Of a stretch of DNA of 64,000 nt, positions 45,339 to 54,625 are shown one piece after another. The notes under the pieces are model-generated. The model worked only from the letters and a program-made list of their open reading frames with translations, did no database searches and was not told the origin of the DNA. The translations under genes and the position numbers were made by a program. The stretch is from Vulcanisaeta moutnovskia 768-28. GTDB taxonomy: Archaea; Thermoproteota; Thermoprotei; Thermoproteales; Thermocladiaceae. The stretch lies in assembly GCF_000190315.1 (NCBI RefSeq), contig NC_015151.1:1178001-1242000 (forward strand). The letters are read 5' to 3'. Within the stretch, counting starts at the first letter, position 1, and every line of letters starts with the position of its first letter.

Positions 45339-46754
45339 TCATGAAGCCTTTGCCTCTTCTGTAAGTTCTGGTGGGTGATATGTACGTGCATCATATCCAA
45401 TTATTAAGCCAAGTATTGCCGTTAATATGGCATATATTGATAAAGCAAATAGCGTTCCGGATACGCCGATCATGGCGAACCACGTGGGTGCCCAGAATGA
45501 GCCAACCACAGCGGCTAGCTTTACGAAGAAGTAGCCCCAACCAGCTGCTGTACCTCTCTCGCGTGCTCCAAAGAATGCGTTTATTGATGTCATGCCTTGG
45601 CTGGCAGGTCCTATTACGTGGAAGAAGAAGAATGTTGATGCCCATAGCACAACTAACCAGAGCGGCCAATGATACTTTAGCGTTAGTCCCAGTAATGCCA
45701 TTGAAATACCTGTCATGAATGCGCCCATTACATATTGAGCCTTAGTACCTATCCTGGGCGTTAAATATGCCGTTAATATTCCTGCAACGACACCAGCACC
45801 ATAGAAAATAGCCGACGCCTCTATGGTTGCTAACGGTCCTGCCAACTTAAATGTTAATAATATATAAGGTAGGTAAAAGCCCCATGAGTAAAACTCAAAA
45901 CCTTGTTCATAATTACCATTGAAGCTATAGACGAGTTCCCTCCACTTACTCCTCCTAAATATACTGAATGCGCTCCTAAGGCTCCTTGCAACCTTTCTCA
46001 ATTCTACGTCTACATCGGGTACATCTGGAAGATCTATGCCATAGGTTTGCTTCAAAATTCTCTTGGCTGTGGCTAACTTACCTTGATATGCAAGCCAAAG
46101 AACAGATTCAGGAATCCTAGCTCGAAGCATCAGAACTATGAAGGCGAAGACACCGCCTAAGATCATTATTATTCTCCACATTATTGGATGCGTCAAAGAA
46201 TGCAGTATGAAATAAAGAGGTAAGACAATAAATGCTATCGTAACAAGGTACATAAGGTACCACTGAAGCTGCCATAAGTTCGACCAGAATAACCTTTGCT
46301 GCTTCTCGAGGTACTCAAATATATATGTGAACCCTGTAGCCGTATCGGCACCTAGAGCAAAACCTAATAGTATTCTGAATACTGTGAATGTGTATGGGTC
46401 TGGTGCAAGTCCTGCGCCTATCGCCATTACTGTGAAGAGTATCATGTTAAGAATAAACATGTTCCTTCTACCAATCCTGTCTGTCAACCAACCACCAATA
46501 ATAGCGCCAACAGTGGCACCAATCTGAATAGCAGCTATTGATAATCCGAATAGGTATGTTGACATCCAGGGAAATGTTGCTTTAAAGGCAGCAGTTGCGA
46601 AAGTGAATGCTGCAAAATCGTAGGCGTCAATCCACAGTGAGGCTAAAGCTAATATCACTATGTATCGTGCAGTTACGTTCTTAGTGGACAAAACTGTTTC
46701 ATATATTTTGGCTATACCGCGTTCTATCTCCTCCTTTGAGTACGTTCCACTCAT
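45339..46754 (-). CDS. Major facilitator superfamily transporter
   Basis: This 471-residue membrane protein has twelve predicted hydrophobic segments. The GGWLTDRIGRRNMF loop between helices 2 and 3 is the MFS signature, and FTYIFEYLEKQQRLFW and ARIPESVLWLAYQGK resemble the sugar-acid and metabolite carrier subgroup. It probably imports a sugar acid or aromatic acid in the surrounding pathway. The start ATG has an AT-rich region just upstream. The substrate is not determinable. Confidence 0.85.
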   Translation of the reverse strand: MSGTYSKEEIERGIAKIYETVLSTKNVTARYIVILALASLWIDAYDFAAFTFATAAFKATFPWMSTYLFGLSIAAIQIGATVGAIIGGWLTDRIGRRNMFILNMILFTVMAIGAGLAPDPYTFTVFRILLGFALGADTATGFTYIFEYLEKQQRLFWSNLWQLQWYLMYLVTIAFIVLPLYFILHSLTHPIMWRIIMILGGVFAFIVLMLRARIPESVLWLAYQGKLATAKRILKQTYGIDLPDVPDVDVELRKVARSLRSAFSIFRRSKWRELVYSFNGNYEQGFEFYSWGFYLPYILLTFKLAGPLATIEASAIFYGAGVVAGILTAYLTPRIGTKAQYVMGAFMTGISMALLGLTLKYHWPLWLVVLWASTFFFFHVIGPASQGMTSINAFFGARERGTAAGWGYFFVKLAAVVGSFWAPTWFAMIGVSGTLFALSIYAILTAILGLIIGYDARTYHPPELTEEAKAS

Positions 46755-46852
46755 TAATCGTTTAATCTAGGTAATAGCTTTAATACCTTAATTCTTACCT
46801 GTTAAATTTACTGAACAAGTATTACCTTCATAGCAAATTAATTAGGTAAATT

Positions 46853-47297
46853 ATGAGTATAAACTTAATAATAAGTAAATTAAAGAAGTTAAGAATAGAA
46901 ACGAACTTTAAGGAAATGCATGGTTTTATTGGTTTTAAGGCCATTCCAATGATCATAATGTACCCCTATAATGAGGATGATATTATTAATATTATTGAGA
47001 TAGCTAGTGAATCTCATGCACCGATTAATCCTTAGGACACAGGCACTAGTTTAATAGAACACTGTGGCTTGTAATGACTGCATATTAGTTAACATGAGGA
47101 AAATGAATAATATCCTTAGAGATAAACACGGTTGATTAGTACGTTCGTGTTCAACCTGGTGTGGTGCTTGATGATTTAAATAAAGGAGATTGATCAATAC
47201 TTGGCTAGAAATAATATAGGAACGCTGGAGATTATGAAAGAAATAAAGGGATTACTAGATTTCTTATGATATTATGAATCCTAATAAAATATTTTGA
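46853..47297 (+). pseudogene. Decayed FAD-linked oxidase (GlcD-like) gene
   Basis: Four pieces of a GlcD-like protein appear in order on the plus strand in about 445 bases. Residues 1-60 from ATG 46853 include MIIMYPYNEDDIINIIEIA and SHAPINP, then a TAG (47033-47035). GTSLIEHCGL follows at 47042. VQPGVVLDDLNK, part of the FAD-binding domain, lies at 47149-47184. GTLEIMKEIKGLLD lies at 47219-47260 and IMNPNKIF then TGA at 47271-47297. The last two correspond to the MKNIKSVFDPLGIMNPGKIF end of the gene at 190-1599. The middle 300 residues are deleted and frames are broken, so it is inactive. Confidence 0.85.
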
Positions 47298-47325
47298 TTA
47301 ACAGTTTTCTATTTCTCAACCACTA

Positions 47326-48312
47326 TTAAATCTTATTTATCCTTGTCCTTTCATAGTTTATCATATCTAGAAGCCCGCCTCTTAACCCATACTTCTCTTC
47401 AAACCCCAATTCTTCATACAGCCTAGAGCAATCAATCTCAAGACCGGCTGGCCCTGGAATTCGCGATGAAGTATCAGTGGGCTTATTCAACGGCATAAAA
47501 TCAATCTTAGCATTAGGTAATAACTCCTTAATTATGTTTATCATATCAATAATATTCCATGCTTTTTTACTGCCCACATTATAAACCGATCGCCTAATCT
47601 TAGACTTTTCAACCAATGCTATGTGAGCAAAGGCTCTCGCTCCATCCTTAACATATAACCACCTCAACTTAGCATTAATATATGCAAAATCTTCAGGTAC
47701 TTTAGCAGTGCCATTTATTATTAATTCCCTAAGGAAATTATTAAATTGACCCGTATAACCTGTATAACGGCCAGGACCCCACACGGAAGTAAGTCTTGAC
47801 CCAATAATGTCTATCCCATACGCCTCCCTGTAGAAAGTGCCGAAAGCCTCATTCACAAACTTGGATATGGGATATGGATCTGGAGGTGCTAACGGGTGGA
47901 CATCTTCATTTATTAGCTTTAAATTATAATTAGTTGGAGAACCAAGCACAGCCTCAGAACTGGCATAAACAACTCTCTTTAAATCCATTAGTCTTGCGGC
48001 TTCGAATACATTTAATGCACCCATTATATTTACCTTAGCTGCCTTTAGTGGTCTTGCCCTAGACTCAAGAAGAACTAGGGCTGCTAGATGGATAATCCTT
48101 TCAACATTATACTTCTTAATAGTATTCAGTAGTTCTTCGATATCAGCAAGATCACCATAAATAAGCTTAAGTTTATCATTAATCTTCGCCTTATCTAACA
48201 ATTCTTGATCAAACCTTACATCAAATGCCACCACATCATGACCTGAATCTAATAATTCACTAACTAAAAATCTACCAATTTGACCACTAGCGCCTGTAAC
48301 AAGAACGCTCAT
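47326..48312 (-). CDS. NAD-dependent epimerase/dehydratase (extended SDR)
   Basis: The 328-residue protein starts MSVLVTGASGQIGRFLVSELL with the Rossmann motif TGASGQIG. The catalytic serine is in YASSEAV and the Y-x3-K motif in YPISKFVNEAF, as in GalE and uronate dehydrogenase relatives. It lies one base after the CUT2 permease gene on the same strand, so it is co-transcribed and likely acts on the transported sugar. Uronate dehydrogenase, epimerase or dehydratase activities are all open. Confidence 0.85.
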   Translation of the reverse strand: MSVLVTGASGQIGRFLVSELLDSGHDVVAFDVRFDQELLDKAKINDKLKLIYGDLADIEELLNTIKKYNVERIIHLAALVLLESRARPLKAAKVNIMGALNVFEAARLMDLKRVVYASSEAVLGSPTNYNLKLINEDVHPLAPPDPYPISKFVNEAFGTFYREAYGIDIIGSRLTSVWGPGRYTGYTGQFNNFLRELIINGTAKVPEDFAYINAKLRWLYVKDGARAFAHIALVEKSKIRRSVYNVGSKKAWNIIDMINIIKELLPNAKIDFMPLNKPTDTSSRIPGPAGLEIDCSRLYEELGFEEKYGLRGGLLDMINYERTRINKI

Positions 48313-48313
48313 A

Positions 48314-49333
48314 TTATTTCACCCACCTAAGTCCTCTAGTTAGGGCAGGTGCAGCTGCTATTAGTATTATTCCTATAATTATCTCTTGAATCGTATATTG
48401 GGTAATCCCCATAATAATAAGTATATCTGTTAGTATTGTTAATATTAACGCACCGAAGAATGGACCTATTGGATGCCCAGTACCTCCCGTTAATGCAATG
48501 CCTCCCAAAACAGCCGCAGCTATGGCGTATAATTCATAACCATAGGCAGTCCAGGGATCAACAACGTAGCCTCCAGTAGGTACTAACATAACCCCTGCCA
48601 ATCCATAAAGTAAACCGGCTATTGCAAATGTTAAAAATTTTGCTAAGTCAGCATGAGTACCTGCTAATCGAACAGCCTCCTCATTACTACCAATACCATA
48701 TATTATACGCCCCCACGTAGTCCTTGTCAATAAGTACCAAAATACCAGGTTAATTGCCAACGCTATTATAAAAATAAGAGGTATAAATGTATGAAAATCA
48801 TTCATGAAAAAGCTATATTGCGTAAGCCCATATATGGGTGACCCTCCTGTTATCGTTAAATCCACTGCCCTCCATATTTCAAGCCCAGCGAGCGTTGCTA
48901 TAAATGAATAGACCTTAAATTTACTAACCAAAAGTCCATTTATACTGCCTACGGCAAGTCCAGCAAGTACTGCTATAGTCATTGCTAATACAATATTTCC
49001 AGTGGATAATGTAACAAGACCCGTTATTAATGCAGAGAGACCCGCAACCGAGCCAGGGGTTAGGTCTATACTTCCCATTATTATAACCATGCCTTCACCA
49101 AGTGCTAACAGAGTTATTGGCGCAGATTGAAATAGTACAACCTTAAGGTTAGATGGAGATAAGAAATACTGCGGTGATAAGGTTATTGATGCTATTAATA
49201 TTACTATAAAGGGAATAAGAGGCCTTGCAATTTCCTGCTGATTATAAAAGTCTAAAAATCTCCTTAAAACACTACGTTGTGTCTTCCTTTTCTCAACGGT
49301 GACTGTTTCTGATTTACTATCACTTGAACTCAT
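48314..49333 (-). CDS. Sugar ABC transporter permease, CUT2 (RbsC-like)
   Basis: The 339-residue membrane protein has about eight to ten hydrophobic segments and the BPD_transp_2 pattern of RbsC and XylH: LALGEGMVIIMGSIDLTPGSVAGLSALIT and AAVLGGIALTGGTGHPIGPFFGALI, then GITQYTIQEIIIGIILI. It works with the ATPase upstream and the binding protein encoded divergently. It is the second gene in an operon: ATPase, permease, epimerase. The gene has the palindrome AACATGTT at 49349-49356 just before its start. Confidence 0.9.
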   Translation of the reverse strand: MSSSDSKSETVTVEKRKTQRSVLRRFLDFYNQQEIARPLIPFIVILIASITLSPQYFLSPSNLKVVLFQSAPITLLALGEGMVIIMGSIDLTPGSVAGLSALITGLVTLSTGNIVLAMTIAVLAGLAVGSINGLLVSKFKVYSFIATLAGLEIWRAVDLTITGGSPIYGLTQYSFFMNDFHTFIPLIFIIALAINLVFWYLLTRTTWGRIIYGIGSNEEAVRLAGTHADLAKFLTFAIAGLLYGLAGVMLVPTGGYVVDPWTAYGYELYAIAAAVLGGIALTGGTGHPIGPFFGALILTILTDILIIMGITQYTIQEIIIGIILIAAAPALTRGLRWVK

Positions 49334-49390
49334 CGCGTAATTTATGTTAACATGTTTTTAAGGTATATTCCTAACTAAGTTAATTGAGCA

Positions 49391-50986
49391 TTATATGTAG
49401 GAAGACACCTGGGCTAAGTCTTCTATTACCTTTTTACGTACATCCTCAACATTATCTGACTTTATTATGTATTCCTTTAATACTGTGCCTTCATGCATGA
49501 AATACAATCTGTCAGCAATGCCTAATGCTTCATCAAGGTCACTCGTCAATACTAATACTGAAATATTATCTTCTTTAGATAGTTTATAAATGGTTTTCCT
49601 TATTTCTATTTTAGCTCCTATATCAACACCAACTGTTGGCTCATCAATTATGAGCAATTTAGCTCTACTTGCTAATCCTCTTGCAACAAGTGTCTTTTGT
49701 TGGTTTCCGCCACTTAACGAAGTGATCTTTACATAGGGTGATGCAGTCCTTATATTGAATGATCTTATCATTGTAGTAGCTAAATCATGTTCTCTTCTTA
49801 AATCCAGTAAAAACTTGGCCTTTGATATTAGGAATAAAGCCGATACTGATATGTTTGATGCCACTGAGTAGTGCGGTATTATTCCATCAGTTTTCCTATC
49901 TTCAGGTAAATAGGCTATTTTGTACTTTTCCAGCGCATGTGTAGGCGATTTGATTTTAATAGATTTACCATAATATAGAATTCTTCCTTTGATAATTTTT
50001 CCTAGACCTACCAACAGCCTACCAAGTTCTGATTTACCGGCACCAATTAAGCCAAATACTGCAATTACCTCTCCGTCATAGATCTTCATGTTAACACCCT
50101 TTAATGGTACATCAGTGAGCTTTATAGGAACTGTATATACATCCTGTAACTCAATAAGTGGGATTTCTGATTTCTTTCTTTCTTTTATCGCATTACCTGC
50201 CCAATCCTCCTTAATTAAGTAAAATTCCTTAAGCTTAGTTCCTAGCATCATTTCTGCTAGATCCTTTTCAGTTATATTGGAGTTATTTACAGTGCCGATT
50301 GCTTTACCATTTCTCAATACTGTAATTCTATCGCATATCTCAATAGCCTCTTGAATTTTATGCGTTACAAATGTAATACTTATTCCACTCTTTTTAAGTG
50401 ACCTAATTACATCAAGTATTTGCTCAGTCTCTCGGAGCGACATGGGGCTTGTTGGCTCATCAAAAAGTATTACTTTAGCGTTCATGCTTAGTGCAGCTAA
50501 TATCTGAACAAGCATTTTATTTGCCGCATTTAACTCACGTACCTTCAACTCAGGATTTAACTCTATACCATATTTATCCATTAAATCTTTAATTTGATAC
50601 TTAACATTATTCTTGTTAAAACTGGAAAACGCTTTACCCCATAGAAAACCTAATAGAGCAATATTCTCATATACAGCAAGATGAGGCATTAACGTGATTT
50701 CCTGATTAACTAATATTATTCCATATTTACGCGCATCTGCCGTATTGCGAAATCTCGTCTCTCTTCCCTGAATTATTATCTTACCGTTATCAGGCTTATA
50801 ATAACCATACAATATTTTTAACAAAGTTGATTTACCAGCGCCATTTTGTCCAAGTAATCCATGCACCTCTCCATACTTTAAATCAAAGGTTACATTATCA
50901 AGTGCTACAGTACCAGGGAACCTCTTTGTTATGTTTTCGGCCAGTAACAATACATTATCCTCATTATTAGCATTAGTAGGCATCAT
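49391..50986 (-). CDS. Sugar ABC transporter ATPase, CUT2 (RbsA/XylG-like), double domain
   Basis: This 531-residue protein has two ABC cassettes in tandem. The first has GQNGAGKST (about 49-57) and Walker B KVILFDEPTS; its signature reads LNAANKM instead of LSxGQ. The second has GLIGAGKSE near 317, a normal LSGGNQQK and Walker B LLIIDEPTVG. Only one regular signature is usual for RbsA relatives. It is divergent from the binding-protein gene at 51093, and the shared gap carries promoter elements on both strands. TTTATAAG lies about 26 bases before the start. Confidence 0.9.
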   Translation of the reverse strand: MMPTNANNEDNVLLLAENITKRFPGTVALDNVTFDLKYGEVHGLLGQNGAGKSTLLKILYGYYKPDNGKIIIQGRETRFRNTADARKYGIILVNQEITLMPHLAVYENIALLGFLWGKAFSSFNKNNVKYQIKDLMDKYGIELNPELKVRELNAANKMLVQILAALSMNAKVILFDEPTSPMSLRETEQILDVIRSLKKSGISITFVTHKIQEAIEICDRITVLRNGKAIGTVNNSNITEKDLAEMMLGTKLKEFYLIKEDWAGNAIKERKKSEIPLIELQDVYTVPIKLTDVPLKGVNMKIYDGEVIAVFGLIGAGKSELGRLLVGLGKIIKGRILYYGKSIKIKSPTHALEKYKIAYLPEDRKTDGIIPHYSVASNISVSALFLISKAKFLLDLRREHDLATTMIRSFNIRTASPYVKITSLSGGNQQKTLVARGLASRAKLLIIDEPTVGVDIGAKIEIRKTIYKLSKEDNISVLVLTSDLDEALGIADRLYFMHEGTVLKEYIIKSDNVEDVRKKVIEDLAQVSSYI

Positions 50987-51092
50987 TCGAAATAGTACAT
51001 GTAATCTCTTATAAATATTCCCTCCTCAAGATTTTAATAAAACTTAGTTAGGATTTATATTTATAAAGAACATAAACAATAAATATGACGAT
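50987..51092. promoter_or_regulatory. Divergent promoter region of the CUT2 sugar transporter
   Basis: These 106 bases hold the control region of two operons. On the minus strand TATTTATAAG is about 26 bases before the ATPase start. On the plus strand TTTATATTTATAAAG (near 51055-51068) precedes the binding-protein start at 51093. No clear shared palindrome was noticed beyond the ACATGT at 50997-51002. Confidence 0.45.
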
Positions 51093-52340
51093 ATGAACTG
51101 GAAAACCTTATCCATAGGGTTAATAGTAATAGTAATAGTACTGGCTGCAGTTGCTGGCTACTTAGCTATGTCGGTGCATCCATCTAAAACAGTTGTGACC
51201 GTTACAGCACCCTCTTCCACCAGTAATAAGACAATTACCATTTTCTTCTTCAACCCAGCCCCGGCGAACTTTTGGTACAACCTAATAACCCAAGGTATAC
51301 AAACCGCCGTTGCACAACTTAGATCATTAGGTTATACAGTAAATTATGAGGAGTTTGATGCAACAACCGTGAGTCAACAAATATCCCAATTAGAGGAGGC
51401 AGCTGCATTGCATCCCAACATAATTATAATAGGCACCGTTTCAGACGCTGTACAAGGTGAACTTCTCAAGCTCCGTCAGGAGGGTATAATCGTAATTTTA
51501 GTTGACAGAGATGTGCCAAATCAAGCCGCCAGAAATCTATACATTGGAACCAATAATGAAATAGCGGCTGAAAAGGAATTATTATCATTCTTAGCTTATC
51601 TCCGTGAACAGCATGTACCTACGCCGTGGAAGTTCGTATTAGTGACTGGATTACCAGGAGTAGAAACTCTAGCATTAAGAACGGAGGGCTTTGAGCAAGT
51701 ACTTCAACCATTAGAGCAAAACGGTACTGTGCAAATACTAGGAGTCATTCAGGCGAATCAGGATGACCAGGCACAGGCCTATGCTACAATAAGCGAGGTG
51801 GTACCTAAATATGGCACGTCAGTAACTGCATATTTAGATGCTAATTTACTAACGGCTATAGCGAATGTAGAGACATTAGAGGCTGCCGGATACAAGATAG
51901 GTAATGGAGGCATTTACATACTTGGATTTGATGCGCAATTACCAACATGGCTTCAGTTGATTCAAAATGGCACGGTGATAATGACAATACAGCAGGTACC
52001 ATTCACCATGGGTTATTGGGCAACTTGGGCTGGATTTTACATATATACAGGGCAATTAAATCTGCCTGCCAACGCCACTATATTCTCACCGATATATACT
52101 GTAGTTTCATGTAATGCTACGTATTCAATGATCCTTGACCACATAGCACCACCACCAATATACTTATTATTACTTGCTCAACAACTTACTCCACAGAACC
52201 CCGCAATACAGGCGCCATCATACTATGCTTATGATTGCATGGAGAATACAGGATTGGTACCAGCACCGCCTGGATTAAGCTCTCCATGGCCAGTACCCGC
52301 CGGTTCGGATCAATCATTTACTGCAACAGGTTTCCACTGA
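51093..52340 (+). CDS. Membrane-anchored sugar-binding protein, CUT2 (RbsB-like)
   Basis: The 415-residue protein has one N-terminal hydrophobic segment (WKTLSIGLIVIVIVLAAVAG) and a low-complexity Ser/Thr/Pro-type linker, followed by a periplasmic-binding-4 fold: FFFNPAPANFWYNLITQGIQ, ILVDRDVPNQAA, and GILGFD-type GIYILGFDAQ. This arrangement fits an archaeal sugar-binding protein held in the membrane. It delivers sugar to the divergent CUT2 transporter. The hydrophobic start could be processed by the prepilin peptidase at 23303. Confidence 0.86.
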   Translation: MNWKTLSIGLIVIVIVLAAVAGYLAMSVHPSKTVVTVTAPSSTSNKTITIFFFNPAPANFWYNLITQGIQTAVAQLRSLGYTVNYEEFDATTVSQQISQLEEAAALHPNIIIIGTVSDAVQGELLKLRQEGIIVILVDRDVPNQAARNLYIGTNNEIAAEKELLSFLAYLREQHVPTPWKFVLVTGLPGVETLALRTEGFEQVLQPLEQNGTVQILGVIQANQDDQAQAYATISEVVPKYGTSVTAYLDANLLTAIANVETLEAAGYKIGNGGIYILGFDAQLPTWLQLIQNGTVIMTIQQVPFTMGYWATWAGFYIYTGQLNLPANATIFSPIYTVVSCNATYSMILDHIAPPPIYLLLLAQQLTPQNPAIQAPSYYAYDCMENTGLVPAPPGLSSPWPVPAGSDQSFTATGFH

Positions 52341-52445
52341 TCGAATCACGTAACAAATTTGAAGTTAAAATTCCTTCTTCTTTTTCCTAATTCAAACAAG
52401 GTTAGGATTATGGTTTAAATATGTTCTAGAACTTTTATTATTAGT

Positions 52446-53651
52446 ATGGATGTACTTAATGCCGTTTTAATAGGTGGCAAGGGTTTTGAACCATATGAAG
52501 TACTATACAGCAAAATATCTGATTTTGAACATAAATTCTCAATAAAGGTAAATATCTTGCATAGATTCTCCCATCCAGAACTCAATGCCTTTAAGGACAA
52601 CCTTAATAGCAGTAATGATATAGATGTTATTTCTTCTCACACTAGTTTTCTTAGGTCCTATAAACATCTTTATCTAGATCTTATTGAAATAGACCCGGAA
52701 AATGTAAAGATTCTGCTAAGCGATTTACCTGGTCTACTTAGAAGAGCAGTAACCATCAAGGAAGAGGTACTTATAGCACCGAGATTTATTGATGTATCTT
52801 CGCTTCATTACCGTATATCGATATTTAACAAAATAGATGAAGAACCGCCTAAGACGTGGGATGAACTATTGCAAGTAGCTATTAAAATCAAGGAACGCAA
52901 AATTAACACGCATCCATACACCTTTGCTGCTCGTGGACATGCATTAGTTGGACGATTTATGGAGATCCTTCATTCATTTGGCGGTAAGATGATCGACCGT
53001 GATCAATTCGCGTTTTACTCTCAAGAGGGTATTGAAGCTCTTCAGTTTCTCGTTGATTTACATGCAAAATATAAAGTAACTCATCCACGAACACCTGATT
53101 TCTTTTATGATGATGTAAGCCAGGCATTTAAATCAGGTGAAGTAGCTATGGCTCTTGATTGGCCTGGCTGGGACTATGTATATAGAGATCCGAAACAATC
53201 AAGTATATGGGACGATTTTAGTATTGCTCTGCCTCCCCGAGGAAGAGGTGGCTTATGGGTTTACGGTGGTTCTCATGGACTAAGTGTGATTAGGTGGAGT
53301 AGAAAGAAGACATTGGCAACAACTTTTGTCTTATTCATGGTATCTCCGGAAAATCAATACTTTGAGAGCAAGTCGCAGGGCTTTTTACCAGCAAGGTCAA
53401 GTGTATTTACAATGCTTCTGAAGGATTCTAAGGATAATTATTTCGAGAGCCACAGACTGAGTATTTACAGGAAAATAATCGAAGAGGCTTATTTACCTGT
53501 TAAAATAGTTAAATGGAGAGAGTTTACGGAAATTCTATGGCCAATATTAAATAATGCTATAAGAGGCGAGATTAAGGCTGAAGATGCGTTAAAGATCGCG
53601 TATGAAAAAGTTAAGTATCTGGAGAAATTCCAGGTTGAACTAGGTGAGTGA
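52446..53651 (+). CDS. Solute-binding-protein-fold protein without a signal peptide (CUT1 family)
   Basis: The 401-residue protein is clearly of the family-1 extracellular solute-binding fold: ISDFEHKFSIKVNILHRF, PPKTWDELLQVAIKIKER, AFKSGEVAMALDWPGWDYVY, and FESKSQGFLPARSSVF match the usual order. The protein starts MDVLNAVLIGGKGF with the first strand directly, and a TAA lies in frame about 24 bases upstream, so no signal peptide can be encoded. It must therefore be cytoplasmic, unlike its relatives. No permease gene is adjacent. Its stop overlaps the start of the Gfo/Idh gene, so the two are translationally coupled. Confidence 0.82.
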   Translation: MDVLNAVLIGGKGFEPYEVLYSKISDFEHKFSIKVNILHRFSHPELNAFKDNLNSSNDIDVISSHTSFLRSYKHLYLDLIEIDPENVKILLSDLPGLLRRAVTIKEEVLIAPRFIDVSSLHYRISIFNKIDEEPPKTWDELLQVAIKIKERKINTHPYTFAARGHALVGRFMEILHSFGGKMIDRDQFAFYSQEGIEALQFLVDLHAKYKVTHPRTPDFFYDDVSQAFKSGEVAMALDWPGWDYVYRDPKQSSIWDDFSIALPPRGRGGLWVYGGSHGLSVIRWSRKKTLATTFVLFMVSPENQYFESKSQGFLPARSSVFTMLLKDSKDNYFESHRLSIYRKIIEEAYLPVKIVKWREFTEILWPILNNAIRGEIKAEDALKIAYEKVKYLEKFQVELGE

Positions 53652-53653
53652 GG

Positions 53654-54625
53654 ATGGAGAAGGCAGTTGGTATTGCTGTATCAGGCCTGGGTGAGATATC
53701 GCAATTACATATAAAGGGTATCCTAAGGTCTAAACATGGTAAGTTAATTGGAGTTTTCTCTCATTCACATGAAAGAGCAAGAGAAATTGCGAGAATGTAT
53801 GGCATTAAAGCTTATTCTTCATATGAAGAATTGTGCAGAGATAATGATGTTGATGCTGTAATAATAGCAAGTAAGGATGAAGACCATTTACCACAGACCG
53901 TAGAGGCAGCAAAGGCTGGTAAACACGTATTGGTGGAAAAACCACCTGCATTAACAGTAACGGATGTAGAATTCATGAACAAGATATGCAAGGAAAATAA
54001 TGTAATATGTATGCCTGTACATAATTACATCTATACTCCACAGATGATGAGACTTAAAGATATAATAATGCGTGGAGACTTAGGGAAACCACTTTATGCA
54101 TTTGCAAGTGTATTTCATAAAATATCTGAGGAAAATGCTAGGAAATACCATGGTACATTAATAACGCAAGCATATCACTTAGTATATTCGTTGTTGTTTT
54201 TATTCGGTGATGCAGAGTACGTAACAGGTTACTTAGATAATGTGTCATATAAGGAATATAAGAATATCGATGATCTTGCAATAGTAATTCTTAAGTTTAA
54301 GAACGGAGTCGTGGGCCACATATTAAGTGGCTGGTGCTGTGATGATCCAACGCCAACCTCCTGGACTTGGATGGTCAAGGTATTTCTTGAGAAGGGTGTA
54401 TTTACATTCAATTCCATGGAGGCTTTATCATATTCGCAAAGTGCAAGTTACTATCAATCAAGGACTATAGACTTCCAAGAAAGTTTCTTCAACATAGTGT
54501 CATATTTCATAGATAACGTAATTATAAATAAGGAACCTCCTTTATCTACCATGGAAGACGCTATTAAGACCTTCAAAATACTTGAATCAATAAAATCCCA
54601 TAAAATCGATATTGCCAGAATCTAA
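53654..54625 (+). CDS. Gfo/Idh/MocA family oxidoreductase
   Basis: This NAD(P)-dependent sugar oxidoreductase of about 323 residues has AVSGLGEISQLHIKGILRSKHGKLIGVFSHS at its start, then VLVEKPPALTV (the E-K-P motif of the family with catalytic lysine) and ITQAYHLVYSLLF. Members act on sugars, inositol or sugar acids. Its start overlaps the preceding binding-protein-like gene (GTG at 53648 also overlaps). It ends convergent with the HTH_10 gene with an overlap of 39 bases. Confidence 0.86.
   Translation: MEKAVGIAVSGLGEISQLHIKGILRSKHGKLIGVFSHSHERAREIARMYGIKAYSSYEELCRDNDVDAVIIASKDEDHLPQTVEAAKAGKHVLVEKPPALTVTDVEFMNKICKENNVICMPVHNYIYTPQMMRLKDIIMRGDLGKPLYAFASVFHKISEENARKYHGTLITQAYHLVYSLLFLFGDAEYVTGYLDNVSYKEYKNIDDLAIVILKFKNGVVGHILSGWCCDDPTPTSWTWMVKVFLEKGVFTFNSMEALSYSQSASYYQSRTIDFQESFFNIVSYFIDNVIINKEPPLSTMEDAIKTFKILESIKSHKIDIARI

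Noticed and set aside
49346-49356. GTTAACATGTT resembling the Sulfolobus ARA box
   Set aside because: It lies 13-23 bases before the permease start, too close to serve as an upstream activator site for it.
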